NCBI RefSeq assembly: GCF_008704795.1
Contig: NZ_CP023690.1
Location: 9,310,501 to 9,374,500, forward strand
DNA from: Streptomyces spectabilis
GTDB taxonomy: Bacteria > Actinomycetota > Actinomycetes > Streptomycetales > Streptomycetaceae
DNA: 64,000 bases
Direction of reading: 5' to 3'
Shown one piece after another: positions 60,769 through 64,000 of this stretch (the stretch's first letter is position 1; each line of letters opens with the position of its first letter). Under the pieces are notes generated by a model, which was not told the DNA's origin, made no database searches, and saw only the letters and a program-made list of their open reading frames with translations. Position numbers and translations under genes: made by a program.

Positions 60769-62033
60769 AGATCCTGATCACCGCGGCCGGTTCGTACGGC
60801 GACATCGCCCCGTACACGGGCCTCGGCGCCCACGCGGCCGGGGCGGGCCACGACGTCACGCTCGCCGCCCACGCCACCTTCGAACGCCTTGTGCGCGGTT
60901 CCGGCCTGCGCTTTCGCCCCCTGCCCGGCGATCCGGGAGGGAGCGGGCCCGCCACGCGCCGCAAGGACCTCATCAGAACCGCGAGCGCCTTCGTCCGGGA
61001 ACTCGGCGCCGGAGTCGCCGATGCCGCCGAGGACGGGGCCGACCTGCTCGTCCTGTCCGCCACCACGGCGCCGCTCGGCTGGCAGCTCGCGGAGGCAATG
61101 GGCGTGCCGACCCTGGGTGCCTACCTCCAGCCCGTCCACCCGACCCGGGACTTCGCGCCCGTGGTGAGCGGCGGGCGCTCCCTCGGCGCCGTGGGCAACC
61201 GCGCGGCGGGCCGCTTCTCGCTGCGCATGGTCGACCGCGTCTACGCCGACGCGGTCCGGGAGCTGCGCGCCCGGCTCGACCTGCCCGCCGTCGCACCCGC
61301 CGCCGTCCGCGCCCGGCAGGAAGCGGCGGGCTGGCCCGTCCTCCACGGCTTCTCCCCGGCCGTCGTGCGGCGCCCGGCCGACTGGCGCACGGGGCTGGAC
61401 GTCGTGGGGAACTGGTGGCCGCACCACGCCCCCGGCGCCCGGCTGCCGTCCGTCGTCGAGGACTTCCTGGACGACGGCCCGCCCCCGGTGTTCATCGGCT
61501 TCGGCAGCATGGCGGCGGGCGAGGGCGAGCGGCTGAGCGACCTGGCCGTCGCGGCCCTGCGCCGCGCCGGGCTGCGCGGCGTCCTGCAGACCGGCCGGGC
61601 CGGTCTGCAGGCCACGGGCGAAGGAATCCTGACGGTCGGTGAGGTGCCGCACGCCCTGCTCTTCCCGCGCACGGCCGCCGTGGTGCATCACGCGGGCGCG
61701 GGCACCACGGCGGCGGGGCTGCGGGCCGGGGTCCCCGCGGTGCCGGTGCCCGTCGCCGCCGATCAGCCCTTCTGGGCGGGCCGTCTCGCCGCGCTGGGTG
61801 CCGCGCCCACCGTCATCCCGTACAAGCAGCTCACGGCGGAACGCCTGGCCGACGCCCTCACCCGTGCCGTGCGCGAGGGCGCGCACACGGCCGCCGCGAA
61901 GGCCGTCGCCCGCGTCATGGCGACGGAGGACGGAGCGGGGCAGGTCCTCAAGGCCGTCGAAGGCATCGGGCGAGCCCCGCGCATCGGGCGCACCCGGCGT
62001 GCCGGGCGCACCCCACGCCCGGGGCGCCCCTGA
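60765..62033 (+). CDS. GT1-family glycosyltransferase (UGT/macrolide type)
   Basis: A 422-residue enzyme of the GT-B fold. The acceptor domain begins [43 protein letters not shown]. The donor domain has PPPVFIGFGSMAAG and the UGT signature region VPHALLFPRTAAVVHHAGAGTTAAGLRAGVPAVPVPVAADQPFWAGRLAALG, including HHAGAGTT and DQ. It resembles erythromycin/oleandomycin-type and sterol glycosyltransferases. ATG at 60765 is coupled to the TipAL-like gene. An antibiotic-glycosylating (self-protection or detoxification) function is a good hypothesis. Confidence 0.92.
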   Translation: MKILITAAGSYGDIAPYTGLGAHAAGAGHDVTLAAHATFERLVRGSGLRFRPLPGDPGGSGPATRRKDLIRTASAFVRELGAGVADAAEDGADLLVLSATTAPLGWQLAEAMGVPTLGAYLQPVHPTRDFAPVVSGGRSLGAVGNRAAGRFSLRMVDRVYADAVRELRARLDLPAVAPAAVRARQEAAGWPVLHGFSPAVVRRPADWRTGLDVVGNWWPHHAPGARLPSVVEDFLDDGPPPVFIGFGSMAAGEGERLSDLAVAALRRAGLRGVLQTGRAGLQATGEGILTVGEVPHALLFPRTAAVVHHAGAGTTAAGLRAGVPAVPVPVAADQPFWAGRLAALGAAPTVIPYKQLTAERLADALTRAVREGAHTAAAKAVARVMATEDGAGQVLKAVEGIGRAPRIGRTRRAGRTPRPGRP

Positions 62034-62075
62034 GGAGCGAGCCCGCGCCCCGCCGCCCTGGGCGGACGCCCTCCG

Positions 62076-63113
62076 TCACGGCTGCCCCGTCACCGGCACC
62101 TCCTCGCCGTCGGGCACCGGCCCCGGCGCCGTCCCGTCGCCGAACGGGCGACCGCCGAACCCCTCGCGGTGATGCGGCGTCAGCCACCCGTCGAGGTCGG
62201 GTCCGAGCGGCACGATGCCCGTCGGATTGATGCCCGTGTGCACCTCGTAGTAGTGCCGCTTGATGTGGTCGAAGTCGACGGTGTCGCCGAAGCCGGGCGT
62301 CTGATAGAGATCGCGGGCGTACGCCCACAGCACCGGGTCCTCCGACAGCTTCCAGCGGTTGCACTTGAAGTGGCCGTGGTACACGGCGTCGAAGCGCACC
62401 AGGGTCGTGAACAGGCGGATGTCGGCTTCCGTGATGCTGTCGCCGACCAGATAGCGGCGGTCGGCGAGCCGCCGCGAGGTCTCCTCCAGGCGGCGGAACA
62501 CGTCCCGGCACGCGGCCTCGTACTCGCTCTGGCTCGCGGCGAACCCCGCGCGGTACACGCCGTTGTTGACGTCGCGGTAGATGCCGTCCATGACGTCGTT
62601 GATCTCGTCCCGCAGGGGCTGCGGATACAGGTCGGGCGCGCCCGGCCGGTGCAGGTCCCGCCACTCGGTGGCGAGGTCGAGGGTCAGCTGCTGGTAGTCG
62701 TTCGTCACCAGCTTGCCGCTGACTTCGTCCACCAGGGCCGGAACGCTCACGCCGCCCGGATAGCCGGTCTCCCGCGCGTCGTACGCCTCACTCAGATAGC
62801 GGATGCCCAGGACCGGGTCACGGCCGTCGGGGTCGAGGGTGAAGCGCCAGCTTCGGTCGTCCTGGATGGGGTCGACGACCGCCAGGGACAGCGCGGACTC
62901 CAGACCGAGCAGTCGCCGGGAGATGGCCGCGCGACTGGCCCAGGGGCAGGCGCGGCTGATCACCAGGCGGTAGCGCCCCGCCTCGACCGGCCAGCCGTCG
63001 CGGCCGTCAGCCGTGACGCGGTCGGCGAAGTGGCTCTTGGAGCGCTTGAAGGGCTTCTTGCCGTACGCGGCGTTGCTCTTCGCCGCCTGGGAGTCGCTGT
63101 CGTCGCCGCTCAC
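62076..63113 (-). CDS. glutathionyl-hydroquinone reductase family (YqjG/ECM4-like)
   Basis: A 345-residue member of the omega-type thiol transferase family that reduces thiol adducts of hydroquinones. The active-site Cys is in ISRACPWASRA (ACPWA). The sequence continues with family text such as DPDGRDPVLGIRYLSEAYDARETGYPGGVSVPALVDE, DYQQLTLDLATEW and YLVGDSITEADIRLFTTLVRFDAVYHGHFKCN. Streptomyces lacks glutathione, so mycothiol may serve. The GTG at 63113 overlaps the small upstream gene by four bases. Confidence 0.92.
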   Translation of the reverse strand: MSGDDSDSQAAKSNAAYGKKPFKRSKSHFADRVTADGRDGWPVEAGRYRLVISRACPWASRAAISRRLLGLESALSLAVVDPIQDDRSWRFTLDPDGRDPVLGIRYLSEAYDARETGYPGGVSVPALVDEVSGKLVTNDYQQLTLDLATEWRDLHRPGAPDLYPQPLRDEINDVMDGIYRDVNNGVYRAGFAASQSEYEAACRDVFRRLEETSRRLADRRYLVGDSITEADIRLFTTLVRFDAVYHGHFKCNRWKLSEDPVLWAYARDLYQTPGFGDTVDFDHIKRHYYEVHTGINPTGIVPLGPDLDGWLTPHHREGFGGRPFGDGTAPGPVPDGEEVPVTGQP

Positions 63114-63355
63114 CGCACGCTCCCCTCACGGGCGGGGGCGGGCAGGGGCGCGAGATCGTAGATGCGGTTCAGCAGAGCCGCCTCGTTGCCCGCGAGGCCC
63201 GCCCTGCGCAGGGCCTCGTCGGCGTCCGCGATCGGCACGGCGAGCAGCGCCGCGGTCTGCGGTGTCACGGGGTCGGACAGCGCGGCGCGCGCGGTGTGCA
63301 GCAGCCGCAAGCAGGCCTGGGCCGCGGCCAGTTCGGGATACGTCGTGCCGGTCAT
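63110..63355 (-). CDS. small helical protein coupled to the hydroquinone-reductase-like gene
   Basis: An 81-residue helical protein (AAAQACLRLLHTARAALSDPVTPQTAALLAVPIADADEALRRAGLAGNEAALLNRIYDL) without Cys. The ATG at 63355 has AAGGAG nine bases upstream, and the stop overlaps the following GTG (GTGA). I do not recognise it. It is the promoter-proximal gene of the pair and may be a partner or regulator of the reductase. Confidence 0.65.
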   Translation of the reverse strand: MTGTTYPELAAAQACLRLLHTARAALSDPVTPQTAALLAVPIADADEALRRAGLAGNEAALLNRIYDLAPLPAPAREGSVR

Positions 63356-63435
63356 GTCGCTTGGCTCCTTAACCCGCGGGTCCACTGTGTGAAAGTGCAA
63401 CCTCCACTCTTGCGCACGGGTCTGACAATTGCCCC

Positions 63436-64000
63436 TCAAGCGCCCCGCGCGTACCCGTCCGAAGGTCCCGGAACGCCTCTGCGGGTGAGCCGGAGGCGCA
63501 GCCCCCGGGGCATCAGAGTGAGGCGTTCGCCGACCCGCAGCCGGTAGTCGGGCTCGGGCCGCAGGTCGTAGCGGCGCAGCAGCAGGGCGAGTACCAGCGT
63601 CGCCTCGTGCAGCGCGAACTGACGGCCGATGCAGGCCCGCGCGCCCGTGCCGAACGGCTTGAAGACGTGCGCGGGCCGCGACCGCACGGCGGCGGGCGCG
63701 AACCGGTCCGGGTCGAACTCCTCGGGCCGCTCGCCCCACACCTCCGGATCCCGGTGCAGCAGCGCCGCCAGGACCACCGCCCAGGCGCCGCGGCGCATCG
63801 GATGCACGCCGCCGAGCACGGTGTCGTCGCGGGCCTCCCGCGAGAAGGCGGGTGCCGTCGGCCACAGCCGCAGCGACTCGTCGAGCACGCGGCGCACGTA
63901 CCGCAACTTCGCCACCTGCTCGTACGCCGGTGGCGCCGCGTCACCCCACACCTGGTCCACCTCGTCCCGCGCGCGGGCGAGCACCCCGGGGTCGCGCGCC
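63436..64000 (-). CDS. cytochrome P450, CYP102-like (C-terminal part, cut by the window edge)
   Basis: The visible 188 residues are the C-terminal end of a P450. DESLRLWPTAPAFSREARDDTVLGGVHPMRRG holds the ExxR pair, and FKPFGTGARACIGRQFALHE the heme Cys ligand. The text follows the heme domain of CYP102A1 (P450 BM3) closely, including TLRLWPTAPAF and ALHEATLVL. It ends shortly after the heme domain, so no fused reductase is present, as in Streptomyces CYP102B1. Such enzymes hydroxylate fatty acids. The N-terminal part lies beyond 64000. Confidence 0.9.
   Translation of the reverse strand, partial: ARDPGVLARARDEVDQVWGDAAPPAYEQVAKLRYVRRVLDESLRLWPTAPAFSREARDDTVLGGVHPMRRGAWAVVLAALLHRDPEVWGERPEEFDPDRFAPAAVRSRPAHVFKPFGTGARACIGRQFALHEATLVLALLLRRYDLRPEPDYRLRVGERLTLMPRGLRLRLTRRGVPGPSDGYARGA

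Overview
The window is high-GC actinobacterial DNA, almost certainly a Streptomyces chromosome. The evidence is the codon bias (G/C at nearly every third position), frequent GTG starts with GGAGG-type ribosome sites, 4-nt ATGA/GTGA overlaps between coupled genes, a snapalysin-type small neutral protease, an SsgA/SsgB-like sporulation protein, mycothiol-dependent formaldehyde dehydrogenase, DmdR-type iron boxes and a Zur box. I support about 62 protein genes. I see no rRNA, tRNA, CRISPR array, insertion sequence or prophage. It reads as ordinary chromosome with many small regulatory and accessory cassettes.

Layout. 1-9.1 kb: a stand-alone hydroxymethylbilane synthase, two DHA2 drug-efflux pumps, a SnoaL-like protein, a CPA2 cation/proton antiporter coupled to a TrkA-C regulatory subunit, and a three-gene ECF-type sigma cassette. 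9.2-11.9 kb: small secreted proteins and an acetyltransferase. 11.4-16.2 kb: two small His/Cys membrane proteins, then a cysteine-synthase-like enzyme, an MFS exporter and a DUF1015 protein. This looks like a small-molecule pathway built on a serine-derived substrate. 16.4-22.2 kb: snapalysin, a TetR/DUF2867 divergent pair with an operator array, ATP-dependent DNA ligase, an acyl-CoA carboxyltransferase and a secreted 36-residue peptide. 22.2-25.4 kb: an unusual sigma factor fused to a zinc finger, membrane segments and a Pro-rich tail; a sporulation protein; and an iron-regulated siderophore-interacting protein.

25.4-38.4 kb: dehydrogenase plus D,D-carboxypeptidase, a YbdK-type ligase, MFS/AraC pair, protease inhibitor-like protein, XRE-cupin regulator, secreted serine protease, GNAT, AraC/GyrI-like regulator, and a LysR/dialkylglycine decarboxylase divergent pair. 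38.5-42.9 kb: a compact four-gene operon with two different P-loop GTPases, a coiled-coil protein and a Pro-rich partner, driven from a region full of inverted repeats. I regard this as the best candidate for an under-described system.

43-56 kb: stress and housekeeping genes, including glutathione peroxidase, a FetB-like permease, mycothiol-dependent formaldehyde detoxification, an iron-box-controlled DUF2470 protein, isochorismatase, PanE-like reductase, lactonase, PaaX-type regulator, alpha/beta hydrolase, AraC and quinone oxidoreductase. 56.7-64 kb: a Zn-ribbon membrane protein, a secreted TNT-type NADase-like toxin with a small downstream gene (candidate immunity factor), a zinc-ligand-free ribosomal protein L32 behind a Zur box, a TipAL-like regulator overlapping a glycosyltransferase, a glutathionyl-hydroquinone-reductase-like enzyme, and the C-terminal part of a CYP102-like P450 cut by the window edge.

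All functions are inferred by reading translated sequence; no database search was run.
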